Positions 31,516 through 40,845 of a stretch of 60,848 nt of DNA are shown one piece after another; position 1 is the first letter of the stretch; every line of letters begins with the position of its first letter. The stretch is from Nitrospirota bacterium (GTDB taxonomy: Bacteria; Nitrospirota; Thermodesulfovibrionia; Thermodesulfovibrionales; UBA6898), in contig JACRHC010000075.1 in NCBI GenBank assembly GCA_016217675.1, positions 1 to 60,848 of the forward strand, in the 5' to 3' direction. The position numbers and the translations under genes were made by a program. The notes beneath the pieces were generated by a model, which saw nothing but the letters and a program-made list of their open reading frames with translations, was not told the origin of the DNA and ran no database searches.

Positions 31516-33921
31516 TTAATAAGCTCTTACTTCCTCATATCCCAGAGTTTTGTATGCCTTCAGCCGTTTCTTGTGCATTTTGACCAGGACTGGGATGTTT
31601 ATGTCGACATAGTCGTAGATTCTAACTTCTGATTTTCCCTGATACAGCCGATGCAGTCTGCCTGCATACTGGACCATCTTTCCCTTGAAAGAAAAGGGCA
31701 TCGCGAGAAACAAGGTGTCGAGGCGGGGATCATCAAAGCCTTCGCCTATGTATTGTCCGGTTGCAAGAAGCAATCTTTCTTCTGTGTCGGGAAGTTCTGT
31801 AAGTTTAGCAATCATTTCTTTTCTCGTCTTGGCCCTCATGCCGCCATGAAGAACAATGATATGCTTAACAAATTTCTCAAGTTTCAGTTTGAGAATTTCG
31901 AGATGTTCCTTTCTCTCTGTCAAAACTATAGGAGACCGTTTTTCCTCAAGGGCAACCATAATGTCATCGAATATCATTTGATTCCGGTCTTCGGCTGTTA
32001 TCAAAAAAGGCCAGAGAGCGTGAATCTTGTCTTTATCAGACCAGGAACATGAAAAATCTGAGGGTCTTATCACAAGCCTGTGAGTTATTTCAGAATCAGA
32101 CCTATTCTTGCCTGAAATCTTGTAGCGCACGGGCCCGCACTGCATAGTAATAATAGGCTGATGCCCATCTCTCCGGTAAGGTGTAGCCGTCAACCCCGTC
32201 ACATACTTTGCCTTTGCCTCCATCATGACTCTCTCAAATGAAAAAGCTGAGATATGGTGGCATTCGTCTACAATGATCTGGCCGTAGTTTCTTATCCGGT
32301 TGTCTACGACACCTCCTTTGTCCAGGCTCTGAAGCATTGCTACATCAACTATATTGGTAAGTTTTTCTTTTCCGCCGCCAATCTGGCCCACTTCGTTTAT
32401 CGGAAGATCCAGAAAAGATGAGATCTGGCTGCGCCATTGTTCAAGAAGTGGCTTGCGATGAACAAGGACGAGTGTATTTACTCCTCTTGCAGCAATCATA
32501 TGTATACCGATAACGGTTTTGCCTATGCCGGGAGGTGCCACAAAAATGCCTTGGTCAGACCCCATTATTTTCCTGACTGCCTTCTTCTGATCTTCCGTAA
32601 GTTCACCGTGGAAACTGAGGCTTACTTTTTCACCCTCAAACCGGTTGTCCTCCACAGTAAGTAAAATATCATTGATGGAACACAGCGCTTTAAGATCATC
32701 AAGACATCCCCTCGGAATGGTCAGGTATCCATCGATAGTCTCTGCGCAACAAATCACTCTCGGGGTTTTGACAGTCGACAGCCGCATACTCTGCTTTTTG
32801 TAGAATTCAGGGTTTTGAAAGGCCGCAAGGCGTTTTACTCGATTGAGGAACTGAGAGGGCAAGCCGTTTGGTTTCAAATATATTCTGTTTGCGAGAACTA
32901 CGGTCAGCTTCGGGGGAAGAGTACATATCAGCTTTGCAAGCTTCTGGTCCCGGCCCAGAGGTTTTTCCCAAGGCTTAATTTCATCGTCGGTCTGTCCCAT
33001 GCTCAAACCTATGACATCCTTTGATTTCGTGACCTCTGATATAAATGCTTCAACTTCAGGACGGGTCATCTTCCTGAGGCCTGCCATATAATTCCATTGA
33101 TCTGAATATGGATCGAGGTTTTCATCGAGAAAAACAGTATTCCCCTTTCCCCTCGGATCTTTTTGAAGCGGAAGGGCTATGAGATTGCCAAACCCTCCCT
33201 TGGGCATTGTGTCCTGGTTCGGAAACAACCGGTCATAACTCTTCATATCAAGCTCGTGCCTGTTAGCCATTGTCTCTGTTATCAGGAAACTGCCAAGCTG
33301 CCTGGCAATATATGCTGGAATAGGCTCAGAAAAGAATATCCAGACATGCCCTCCATTACCGGAACGGGAGCGCTCAAGTGATCCTGGAATCTTGAAGTTT
33401 GCTGATGTCTCCATAAAGGCTCTGGCATCGTCCTGCCAGGATTCCTTATCAAAGTCTATGGCAAGAAACCAGCAGGTTTCGTCAGCAAGCATAGGGTAGG
33501 CGCCTATGGTTATCGCTCCTTCAAGGTGTTTACGGACTACGTCATCCGAGATGGGAGAAAACTTGCGGTTGTTGCAATCCCCGCATTTTACTGCCGGCTT
33601 GCTGCAGACGCCGGGACTCCACTCGTTTCCACAAACCGGACTATATCCCTTGGCACCGGTCTTCTTGCTGACCCAAAGCTTTGGATAGATATCTTCTCTG
33701 CCTCTGAATAGCGAACGAAAGAGCGCAATCCTGGAATCGAGCGGGTATATACTACTGGATGCAGGGACGGACTGTATTATTGCCGGTGCTTGCGTCTCCT
33801 GAAGGGCATTTTTCCATTTGGTCAGCTGTTTGATCAGGCTGTCCCGCTCAGCGTCAATTTCCTTCAGGCGGGCTTCTGCTTTAGCAATGGAATGAAGAAG
33901 AGTATCTTTTTCTCCAGCCAT
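31516..33921 (-). CDS. TOTE-type archaeo-eukaryotic primase fused to SF2 helicase
   Basis: An 801-residue protein. Residues 1-50 are a coiled coil. Then comes a cysteine-bearing segment (VCGNEW...CGDCNNRKF) and an AEP-like primase domain: FLAIDFDKE (catalytic DxD), SGNGGHVWIFF and RLFPNQD, the arrangement of the TOTE conflict-system primase family. From about 430 it is a superfamily 2 helicase: APPGIGKTV (Walker A), VDECHH, TGLTATPYR and YAGRLHRLYQ. Such proteins occur in mobile or defence loci. No nuclease is fused or adjacent. It follows hicB by 15 bases without its own ribosome binding site, so it is likely part of the hicAB transcript. Confidence 0.85.
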   Translation of the reverse strand: MAGEKDTLLHSIAKAEARLKEIDAERDSLIKQLTKWKNALQETQAPAIIQSVPASSSIYPLDSRIALFRSLFRGREDIYPKLWVSKKTGAKGYSPVCGNEWSPGVCSKPAVKCGDCNNRKFSPISDDVVRKHLEGAITIGAYPMLADETCWFLAIDFDKESWQDDARAFMETSANFKIPGSLERSRSGNGGHVWIFFSEPIPAYIARQLGSFLITETMANRHELDMKSYDRLFPNQDTMPKGGFGNLIALPLQKDPRGKGNTVFLDENLDPYSDQWNYMAGLRKMTRPEVEAFISEVTKSKDVIGLSMGQTDDEIKPWEKPLGRDQKLAKLICTLPPKLTVVLANRIYLKPNGLPSQFLNRVKRLAAFQNPEFYKKQSMRLSTVKTPRVICCAETIDGYLTIPRGCLDDLKALCSINDILLTVEDNRFEGEKVSLSFHGELTEDQKKAVRKIMGSDQGIFVAPPGIGKTVIGIHMIAARGVNTLVLVHRKPLLEQWRSQISSFLDLPINEVGQIGGGKEKLTNIVDVAMLQSLDKGGVVDNRIRNYGQIIVDECHHISAFSFERVMMEAKAKYVTGLTATPYRRDGHQPIITMQCGPVRYKISGKNRSDSEITHRLVIRPSDFSCSWSDKDKIHALWPFLITAEDRNQMIFDDIMVALEEKRSPIVLTERKEHLEILKLKLEKFVKHIIVLHGGMRAKTRKEMIAKLTELPDTEERLLLATGQYIGEGFDDPRLDTLFLAMPFSFKGKMVQYAGRLHRLYQGKSEVRIYDYVDINIPVLVKMHKKRLKAYKTLGYEEVRAY

Positions 33922-33936
33922 CAGATGGGAGTAATT

Positions 33937-34368
33937 TTACGCAAATTCAAGGCGCAGATCTTTGTTATACACTTTGGCAAGCCTCTCAAGCGTTTTAATA
34001 GTCGGATTACTCTTTCCTGGCTTTTCAAGTCTCTGGTATGCCTGATAGGAAATACCGAGGACTTTTGCTATATCCCCTTGAGTCAGTTTTCTTGTCTCCC
34101 TGAGTCTTTTGAGAAGTATGGGAACTGCCACTTCAGGCTCTGGTTCGATCTCGTAGATATTCCTCCCTTTCAAGGCTGAAGGATTAGGGATTTTAAGATT
34201 TCTTTCGAAAATCGACGACAGATAGCCCGTTAACGCCTCTTTTGCATTCTGTTTTGCTGCATCAAGGGTGTCCCCTTCTGTCAGACATCCCGGAAGGTCG
34301 GGGAATTCCACCAGATACGCCTTGTCCTCTGCAATATGCCTTATCTTTGCCGGATATGTGAGTATCAT
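33937..34368 (-). CDS. hicB: HicB antitoxin with HTH domain
   Basis: The 143-residue antitoxin has the partial RNase H-like HicB domain at residues 1-75 (YLVEFPDLPGCLTEGDTLDAA) and an XRE-type helix-turn-helix at 85-140 (LTQGDIAKVLGISYQAYQRLE). It should bind HicA and repress its own promoter. The gene overlaps hicA by four bases. The order toxin then antitoxin, and the DNA-binding C-terminus, match HTH-type hicAB modules. A palindrome lies in the promoter upstream of hicA. Confidence 0.93.
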   Translation of the reverse strand: MILTYPAKIRHIAEDKAYLVEFPDLPGCLTEGDTLDAAKQNAKEALTGYLSSIFERNLKIPNPSALKGRNIYEIEPEPEVAVPILLKRLRETRKLTQGDIAKVLGISYQAYQRLEKPGKSNPTIKTLERLAKVYNKDLRLEFA

Positions 34369-34544
34369 TTTAATCCTCCTTGCCTCATTAGGGCGTGAAG
34401 CAGGCCTTTGCCTAAATCTTTGCTGCCGTGCACCGGGACTGAAAGAGTTTTATTGCCTTTAATAAGGATATGATGGCTGCCCTCGATTCTGTCCAGATGC
34501 CAGCCCTTTTCCTGTAACAGCTTTATCAGTTGTCTACCGGACAC
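34365..34544 (-). CDS. hicA: HicA mRNA interferase toxin
   Basis: A 59-residue double-stranded RNA-binding-fold toxin. It reads SGRQLIKLLQEKGW, then GSHHILIKG with the catalytic His, then VPVHGSKDLGKGLL and a final LMRQGGL, as in the family. I start it at GTG 34544: the longer frame runs through the promoter and operator and encodes no HicA-like residues. The GTG is five bases from the -10, so the transcript is probably leaderless. Confidence 0.88.
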   Translation of the reverse strand: MSGRQLIKLLQEKGWHLDRIEGSHHILIKGNKTLSVPVHGSKDLGKGLLHALMRQGGLK

Positions 34545-34549
34545 GATTA

Positions 34550-34578
34550 ATAATACAATATTTATGTTGTATTGACAA
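34550..34578 (-). promoter_or_regulatory. hicA-hicB promoter with overlapping palindromic operator
   Basis: Minus strand: TTGTCA (34573-34578) and TATTAT (34550-34555), 17 bases apart. Between and over them lies an inverted repeat, AATACAA (34552-34558) and TTGTATT (34567-34573), with an 8-base spacer. Its place across the promoter makes it a good operator for the HicB helix-turn-helix. Confidence 0.7.
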
Positions 34579-34640
34579 GGTGCGTTGAATGCCAACAGGG
34601 AGCCAAGATAGGGGGCACTTTAATGATAATAAAGGAAATC

Positions 34641-34738
34641 TGGCGGGAGCGTGTGGGAATCGAACCCACCCTGCCCGCTTTTGGCAGGCAACACTGGATT
34701 TGAAGTCCAGGAGGGACACCAGAACCCTATGCACTCCC
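34641..34738 (-). tRNA. selC: tRNA-Sec (anticodon UCA)
   Basis: A 98-base tRNA with the selenocysteine tRNA shape. The anticodon stem CTGGA/TCCAG encloses the loop CTTCAAA, with anticodon TCA at 34701-34703, which reads UGA. The long acceptor stem starts GGGAGTG and ends CGCTCCC, the variable arm is long (GCCTGCC/GGGCAGG), and the T arm is GTGGG-TTCGATT-CCCAC. The 3' CCA is encoded (34641-34643). selA and selB are found at 46988-50728, so the decoding pathway is present. Class-II leucine and serine tRNAs are excluded by the anticodon. Confidence 0.95.
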
Positions 34739-34747
34739 GTGCTTGAT

Positions 34748-34775
34748 ATTAAAGGATTTTTCCGGTATAAAGCAA
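34748..34775 (-). promoter_or_regulatory. promoter of tRNA-Sec
   Basis: Minus strand TTGCTT (34770-34775) and TTTAAT (34748-34753), 16 bases apart, with the mature 5' end nine bases after the -10. The -35 is weak. Confidence 0.4.
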
Positions 34776-34800
34776 CCCTGTTTTTGTCGGGCTAAATTGC

Positions 34801-34830
34801 TTGTCACTGAATTTTCAGATAAGGTATACT
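34801..34830 (+). promoter_or_regulatory. smc promoter
   Basis: TTGTCA (34801-34806) and TATACT (34825-34830) are 18 bases apart. Transcription would start near 34837, leaving a leader of about 49 bases. Confidence 0.5.
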
Positions 34831-34885
34831 AACAGGCCTAAAGACAGTGATTTGCATTCATTTCTATTACTAATAATACAAAAAC

Positions 34886-37800
34886 ATGCGCGTCGAAAAA
34901 ATCGAACTCATAGGCTTCAAATCCTTTGCGGACAAAACCGTGTTCAGCCTGCACCCGGGCATAACCTGTATTGTCGGCCCCAACGGATGCGGCAAGAGCA
35001 ATATCGTTGACGCCTTCAGATGGGTGTTGGGCGAGCAGAGCGCAAAGAGCCTCAGGGGCGAGAAGATGGAAGAGGTGATCTTCAACGGTTCTGCCTCCAA
35101 GAAGCAGAAGGGCATGTCAGAGGTGACGCTGATTGTATCCGGACTGAGCAGTGTGCCTTCCCGGGACAACGGGGGCAGCCCGTCAGATCTGGTCTCGATC
35201 TCCCGCAGACTCTACCGCTCAGGCGAAAGCGAATACCTGATCAACAAGCAGCCCTGCAGACTCAAGGACCTCAAGGATGTCTTCCTCGACACCGGTCTTG
35301 ACTTCAGGAGCTACTCCATTTTGGAGCAGGGAAGGATCAACGCGATCCTGAACTCAAAGCCACTCGAAAGAAGGTTCATCATCGAGGAAGTTGCCGGGGT
35401 CATGAAATACAAGGTGAGGAAGGCAGAGGCGCTTTCTAAGCTCGAATCGTCCCGCCTTAACCTTGCCAGGATTAACGACATCATCTCAGAGGTGAAGAAG
35501 CAGATCAATATCCTTGACAGGCTCGCAAAGAAGGCTGAGCGGTACAAGAGGCTCAAGGCAGAACTCAATACCATTGAACTGAAGATAGCCCGCAGAGAAT
35601 ACCAGCAGATAACCGACTCCCTGTTTGCAATAAACGAGGAATATGGCACGCTTAAAGAGAAGGAAGCGGTTCTTGGTGCCGGCATTACAGAGATAGAGAA
35701 CAGGACACAGACAAGAAGGATCAACCTTGTCGAAAAAGAGAAGGCCCTTGACCTTGTCCAGCAGAACTTTCAGGCAGTGGAGAAGGATATTGCCGAGATC
35801 AACCGGCTTATCTCGGTGAGCGGGCAGGACATCATCAATTATGAGGAGTTCCATACAAAGTTTCTCCAGCAGGCAGAAGAGATTGTGCAGAGGATAGCAG
35901 GATTGACCGCCCGGTACAGCGAGCTTGAGGCTAATGGCGCACGGATCTCCGGGGAGATCGAGGCTGCCACCGCAGTACTCAGAGAAAAGACCGAGGCATT
36001 CAGGGCGATCGAGCAGGAGCTGTCAGACAAAGAAGAATCAATCGAGGAGAAGAGGCGTCAGATCTTCGCCATATCCGAGCAGATCAGCAGGACCCGCAAC
36101 GATAAGTCGAGGCATCAGATCTCTTTCGATTCCCTTGAGAAAAAGGAAACGCTGGCAATCACTGATTCGGAGGAATCCCGCAAGGTCCTTGCTGAGATAG
36201 AGTCAGCCATAGCTGCGGCAGAGACAGAGATCCTCGGCAGAAACAACGAGGCCCTTCTGCTGAAGGAAAAGAGGGAAATTGTCGGCCAGGAGCTCTCCTC
36301 GCAAAAGGAGAAACTGGAGAACTTCACCCGGACGCTTGCCGAGGCAAGGGAAGAACTTGCCTCCTTTACTTCAAGGATGGATTCGCTCAAGGAGATCGTG
36401 CTCGATAAGCCGACGAGAGAACTGCTTGCAGCAAGCGGCAACGTGCGGCTCCTCGCTTCTGTGTCGGATGTTTTTGAGGTCCAGGCAGAATATGAGAAGG
36501 CTATTGAGAGCGCCCTGTCTGAAAAGGCAGATTCATTTGTTGTCGAGGCCTCTGAAGACATTGAACATGCGATTGATGATCTGAAGGGGAAATCTCTTGA
36601 CAAGGCATCGTTTATTACCGTTATCCCCCCTCCTTTTAACCTGCCGTCTCAGGTCCCATCCGGCATCGTAGGCAGGGCGCTGGACTTCGTACGCATTAAA
36701 GAAGGGTATACCAGGGTTGCAGAGAATCTGCTCGGCAATATTGTGGTCATGCAGGATGTAAAGGCTGCACTTGAGCTGAGGCAGGGCACTGACCAGTTCC
36801 TTCTGGTGACAATGTCCGGTGAGGTCATAGAACCTTCAGGGGCAGTTATTGTCGGCGGAGAAAGAGGAATCTTCCGCAGAAAACGAGAGATACGGGAACT
36901 TGAACAGCAGATAGAAGAAAAGAAGACTGCCATAGAGGCTATGAACAGCGAGATGCGCCTTGTGCAGGAGTCCATACTGCAGAAAGAGGAAGAGATTAAG
37001 TCAGTTGAGACCGCTCTTCACAGTTTTGAGAAGGAGATCTCCCTTGCGCGTATGACTGTCGAGACCTATTTTACCGATAAAGAGAGGATCGGCAAAAAGC
37101 TTTCCTACCTCACGATTGAACTGGAACAGATCATCCGCGAAAAGGAATCCCTGAGGGGGTTCATGGCCCGTGCAGAGGAAGAGGCGGCTGCGCAGGAAGC
37201 GCAGAAGGTCAGCATGGAGCAGGAGATGCAGGGGCTTCAGGAAGGCATATTTCAGAAGAAAGAGCAGATAGAGCTCTTCAGAGCAGAGGTCACAGAACTG
37301 AGGATGCAGACAGCAACAAACCGTGAAAAGCTTGAGTCTGTCAGGAACGAGATGGAGTCATCGGTCACGATGAGGGAAGAGCTCGGCAGGAAAAAAGACG
37401 AGGTCCAGAGCGAGATCGAGTCGAATCATGCGAGGATATCCCAGAGAAAGGCAGAAATCAGAAACCATGAGGAACGCCTGAAGACAAGGGTTACCGAGGC
37501 AGACGGTCTTGGCCAGGATATTGCGAGGCGGAAAGACGGGATCTCCCTTGAAAATGAAGAGCTGTTTGCCGTTGACCAGGAGCTCAAGTCTCTGAGGCAG
37601 AATGCTTCTGCTACCACGGCAAGGATAGCTGAACTGGATGTTGCCCGTGCAGAGCACAAAATGAGAATAGAGAATATAACCGAGCACGTCATGGCAAATT
37701 ATGGCATGGAGATAGGCAACGAGGAACTCATGGAGATTACTCCTGAAGAAGAGGAAAAGGTCATTGAACTCAGAAACAAGATCCAGGAGATCGGGCCGGT

Positions 37801-38389
37801 AAATCTGGGGACTCTTGACGAGTATGAAGAGCTCCGCACGCGGTATGAGTTCATGACAAAACAGCAGGATGATCTGAACAAGTCTATAACAGAACTTGAA
37901 GAGGCAATAACAAAAATAAACGGTACCACACGGAAAAAACTGAGAGATGCCTTCGAGGCGCTCAGGACAAAATTTGCCGAGGTCTTTACAACACTTTTCG
38001 GAGGAGGAAGGGCTGAACTTGTCCTTACGGATGAAGGCAATATCCTCGAGACAGGCATTGACATCATAGCCCAGCCTCCGGGGAAAAAGGTGCAGAACAT
38101 CCATCTGCTTTCAGGCGGCGAACAGGCGCTTACAGCACTGTCACTCCAGTTCGCCAGTTTCCTTATCAAGCCTACGCCTCTCTGCATACTTGACGAGGCG
38201 GATGCTCCTCTTGATGAGTCGAACACCGAGCGGTATGCGAAGATGCTCCAGGGTCTTTCGCAGGAAACGCAGTTCATTGTTGTTACGCACAACAGGACCA
38301 CCATGAGCGTTGCCCAGCATCTTTATGGGATCACCATGGAGGAAGCAGGCGTTTCAAAGGTAATCTCAATGCAGTTTGCCGAGGTCTGA
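34886..38389 (+). CDS. smc: chromosome partition protein SMC
   Basis: ATP-driven chromosome organiser that works as a dimer with ScpAB. Head: Walker A GPNGCGKSN (31-39) at the N-terminus; signature LLSGGEQALTAL and Walker B LCILDEADAPLD at the C-terminus. Between them are two long coiled-coil arms and a hinge at about 505-660 with the conserved glycines (IVGRALDF, IVVGGERGIF). At 1167 aa it is full length. No scpA or scpB is in the window. The downstream PilZ gene follows after one base. Confidence 0.96.
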   Translation: MRVEKIELIGFKSFADKTVFSLHPGITCIVGPNGCGKSNIVDAFRWVLGEQSAKSLRGEKMEEVIFNGSASKKQKGMSEVTLIVSGLSSVPSRDNGGSPSDLVSISRRLYRSGESEYLINKQPCRLKDLKDVFLDTGLDFRSYSILEQGRINAILNSKPLERRFIIEEVAGVMKYKVRKAEALSKLESSRLNLARINDIISEVKKQINILDRLAKKAERYKRLKAELNTIELKIARREYQQITDSLFAINEEYGTLKEKEAVLGAGITEIENRTQTRRINLVEKEKALDLVQQNFQAVEKDIAEINRLISVSGQDIINYEEFHTKFLQQAEEIVQRIAGLTARYSELEANGARISGEIEAATAVLREKTEAFRAIEQELSDKEESIEEKRRQIFAISEQISRTRNDKSRHQISFDSLEKKETLAITDSEESRKVLAEIESAIAAAETEILGRNNEALLLKEKREIVGQELSSQKEKLENFTRTLAEAREELASFTSRMDSLKEIVLDKPTRELLAASGNVRLLASVSDVFEVQAEYEKAIESALSEKADSFVVEASEDIEHAIDDLKGKSLDKASFITVIPPPFNLPSQVPSGIVGRALDFVRIKEGYTRVAENLLGNIVVMQDVKAALELRQGTDQFLLVTMSGEVIEPSGAVIVGGERGIFRRKREIRELEQQIEEKKTAIEAMNSEMRLVQESILQKEEEIKSVETALHSFEKEISLARMTVETYFTDKERIGKKLSYLTIELEQIIREKESLRGFMARAEEEAAAQEAQKVSMEQEMQGLQEGIFQKKEQIELFRAEVTELRMQTATNREKLESVRNEMESSVTMREELGRKKDEVQSEIESNHARISQRKAEIRNHEERLKTRVTEADGLGQDIARRKDGISLENEELFAVDQELKSLRQNASATTARIAELDVARAEHKMRIENITEHVMANYGMEIGNEELMEITPEEEEKVIELRNKIQEIGPVNLGTLDEYEELRTRYEFMTKQQDDLNKSITELEEAITKINGTTRKKLRDAFEALRTKFAEVFTTLFGGGRAELVLTDEGNILETGIDIIAQPPGKKVQNIHLLSGGEQALTALSLQFASFLIKPTPLCILDEADAPLDESNTERYAKMLQGLSQETQFIVVTHNRTTMSVAQHLYGITMEEAGVSKVISMQFAEV

Positions 38390-38390
38390 G

Positions 38391-38729
38391 ATGGACCATA
38401 GAAGTGCGCTCCGCGTTGAGGTGAACGGCCAGATCTGCGGCAAGATGATCCTGGTAGAGAGCCTCGAAATTCTGGACATCAGTGCGACCGGCATCCGCTT
38501 CCAATGCATGAGGCGGGTGGACATGAACAGCCCACACAGGATCAAGATAGAAAAGAACGATGTTTCCGTGAACCTCAGAGGGACCATTGTGAGGGCATCC
38601 TTCAAAGGGCTGCAGCAGGCAGAGGGAAAGAGTATGCCTGTATATGAAGTGGCGATGCATTTCGACCATCTGACCGATGATGACAAGAAGTGTCTCGATA
38701 AGCTTATTGCCATTCTCTGCCATGAATGA
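38391..38729 (+). CDS. PilZ-domain protein
   Basis: A 112-residue single-domain protein with the PilZ fold: RSALRVEV near the N-terminus (R-x-x-x-R is incomplete), LDISATGIRFQC corresponding to the D/N-x-S-x-x-G motif, and YEVAMHFDHLTDDD. PilZ domains often bind c-di-GMP. The first arginine cluster is reduced here, so binding is uncertain. The ATG lies one base after the smc stop, and the gene overlaps the oxidase start by eight bases. A diguanylate cyclase is encoded at 16744, outside this operon. Confidence 0.75.
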   Translation: MDHRSALRVEVNGQICGKMILVESLEILDISATGIRFQCMRRVDMNSPHRIKIEKNDVSVNLRGTIVRASFKGLQQAEGKSMPVYEVAMHFDHLTDDDKKCLDKLIAILCHE

Positions 38730-40074
38730 CCTTCCAGAAATCCTTCCCGGGAAAGTCTCCTTAGCTCCTGAAGACCTGCTCTGCTACGGTTTTGATGCCT
38801 CGGGCCTTGAAGCATCACCGGGGGCTGTTGTCTGGGCAGAGGATGTGCTTGATGTAGTCAAGGTCATGCATTATGCCCATGAGCAGAATATTGCGGTCAT
38901 CCCCCGGGGTGCCGGCTCCGGCATGACCGGAGGATCGATTCCTGCCCGGGGTGCTATTGTCTTGAGCACAGAGCGGATGAACAGGATCCTTGAGATAGAC
39001 CGGGAAAACCTTACTGTCCTTGTTGAGCCAGGGGTTATTAACGGCAAATTGCAGCGGGAGATCGAGCGCCACCATCTTTTTTTCCCCCCTGACCCCTCAA
39101 GCATGAACTTCTGCACAATCGGCGGCAATGTTGCTGAGAATGCCGGCGGTGCACGTGCCCTGAAATACGGCGTGACCAGGGATTATGTCATGGGCCTTGA
39201 GGCAGTGCTCCCGGATGGAAGGATAATCACCACGGGTGTCAGGACCGCCAAAGGGGTGGTCGGTTATGATCTCACCCGGCTCCTTGTCGGGTCTGAAGGG
39301 ACACTCGCTTTTATAACCAAGATCAGGCTTAAGGTAATTCCCCTGCCTGAGGATGTCATAACCCTTCTTGCACTCTTCAGCGAACTTGAACCTGCCGGCG
39401 ACGCGGTGCAGCAGATCATCTCGGAAGGTATTGTGCCGAGGACCCTCGAATTTTTAGATGCCGAGACCATACGGGCGGTTGAGAACTATAAGACTATCGG
39501 TCTTCCCCAGGGGACCGAGGCAATGCTCCTGATAGAGTTGGACGGCGCACCCCCGGTCATCACGCGCGATGCTGAAAAGATCACTGCCCTATGCAAGAAG
39601 CTCCGTGGCGAGATCATTATGGCTGAGAACGAGCTTGCGCGCCTGAAGCTGTGGGAGGCCCGCAGGGCGATCTCACCTGCGCTTTTCCATATCAGTCCTG
39701 CAAAGATCAACGAGGATATTGTGGTGCCGAGGTCCAGGCTGTCGGAAATGTTGAAAAGGCTCAGGATGCTTTCTGAAAGCACGGGGATAAAGATCGTGAA
39801 TTTCGGCCATGCTGGCGACGGCAACATACACGTTAATCTTATGGTGGACAAGGAAAACAAAATAGAGTATGAAAAGGCGCAGAAGCTTGTCGGGGAGATA
39901 TTCAGGATAACCCTTGAATTAGGCGGCACGATCTCGGGCGAGCATGGTGTGGGAATGACAAAGCAGAAGTACATTGCGATGGAGATCCACCCTGCAGAGC
40001 TTGAGCTTATGAAGAAGATCAAGCAGGCCTTTGACCCGAAAAACCTGCTGAACCCGGGCAAGATCTTCCCGTAA
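38722..40074 (+). CDS. FAD-linked oxidase, GlcD / D-lactate dehydrogenase-like
   Basis: Flavoprotein of the vanillyl-alcohol-oxidase superfamily that oxidises 2-hydroxyacids. PRGAGSGMTGGSIP and GTIGGNVAENAGGARALKYG are the FAD-binding segments; NFGHAGDGNIHVNL and SGEHGVGMTKQKY near the end are the catalytic-domain signatures. The ATG at 38722 gives 450 aa, a normal size. No GlcE/GlcF or iron-sulfur partner follows, so the electron acceptor is unknown. Glycolate, D-lactate and other hydroxyacids are all possible. Confidence 0.9.
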   Translation: MNDLPEILPGKVSLAPEDLLCYGFDASGLEASPGAVVWAEDVLDVVKVMHYAHEQNIAVIPRGAGSGMTGGSIPARGAIVLSTERMNRILEIDRENLTVLVEPGVINGKLQREIERHHLFFPPDPSSMNFCTIGGNVAENAGGARALKYGVTRDYVMGLEAVLPDGRIITTGVRTAKGVVGYDLTRLLVGSEGTLAFITKIRLKVIPLPEDVITLLALFSELEPAGDAVQQIISEGIVPRTLEFLDAETIRAVENYKTIGLPQGTEAMLLIELDGAPPVITRDAEKITALCKKLRGEIIMAENELARLKLWEARRAISPALFHISPAKINEDIVVPRSRLSEMLKRLRMLSESTGIKIVNFGHAGDGNIHVNLMVDKENKIEYEKAQKLVGEIFRITLELGGTISGEHGVGMTKQKYIAMEIHPAELELMKKIKQAFDPKNLLNPGKIFP

Positions 40075-40087
40075 TACGACGGCATTC

Positions 40088-40813
40088 ATGGACAACATCC
40101 TTCTCTCCCTGGCTATTGTCTCATCAGCCTTCTATATCTTTGGCTATTTTCGCATGCCCTTTGTCTTTGCCGGCCTTATCCTGCAGATAGCCTATCTCTT
40201 TGTCAGGGGGATCTCGCTTGACCGCATGCCGCTTGTAGGACCGCATGATACGCTCTTCTTCATGTCTGCCTCGATCGTGCTCTTCGCCCTTCCTGTTGCC
40301 TGGAAGATGAAAGAGCGGAAAAAGGTGCTGCATTCCTCAGTCGGCATGGCCGTTGTCTTTATGCTTATGGCGCTTCTGTATAAGCCGCACAATAGCCCAT
40401 TGCCTCCGGTGCTCAAGACATTCTGGTTCGAGACGCACGTGGCATTTTCATTCTTTTCGTATGCGCTTTTTGGCATTGCCGCGATATTAGGGATCCTGTT
40501 CATAATGAACAGGGAACGCGAGTTCGATCTGATTCAGTACAAGATCAATCTTGTCGGGTACTGCTTCTTTTCCGCAGCCATGATCTTCGGCGGCATCTGG
40601 GCATATCTCGCCTGGGGAACATACTGGCTCTGGACACCCAAGGAGCTCTGGACCGTTATCCTCTGGCTCTATTACAGTCTCTATCTGCATGCACGTCTGA
40701 GACCGTGGTGGTCCGGAAGGCCTGTATCGGTAATGTCTGTTGCCGGGTTTCTTATTGTATTATTTACGTACCTTGGCGTGAGTCTCTTCATGAAGAGCTC
40801 GCATAGTTTTTAG
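40088..40813 (+). CDS. ccsA: CcsA-like cytochrome c assembly (heme) protein
   Basis: Integral membrane protein of system II cytochrome c maturation that handles heme and presents it to apocytochromes. About seven hydrophobic segments are visible. The tryptophan-rich heme-binding loop GGIWAYLAWGTYWLWTPKE is present, with Trp, Pro, Lys and Glu where the WWD motif usually has WDPKE. External histidines occur in FETHVAFS and LYLHARL. It is followed by resB after 32 bases, the standard pair for system II. Confidence 0.85.
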   Translation: MDNILLSLAIVSSAFYIFGYFRMPFVFAGLILQIAYLFVRGISLDRMPLVGPHDTLFFMSASIVLFALPVAWKMKERKKVLHSSVGMAVVFMLMALLYKPHNSPLPPVLKTFWFETHVAFSFFSYALFGIAAILGILFIMNREREFDLIQYKINLVGYCFFSAAMIFGGIWAYLAWGTYWLWTPKELWTVILWLYYSLYLHARLRPWWSGRPVSVMSVAGFLIVLFTYLGVSLFMKSSHSF

Positions 40814-40845
40814 CAGGGAGCAGTGGCAAAGAACATAGAGTAACC

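Noticed and set aside
34545..34595. Longer N-terminus for HicA
   Set aside because: The extra codons read through the promoter and operator and show no similarity to HicA; the GTG at 34544 fits the -10 position.
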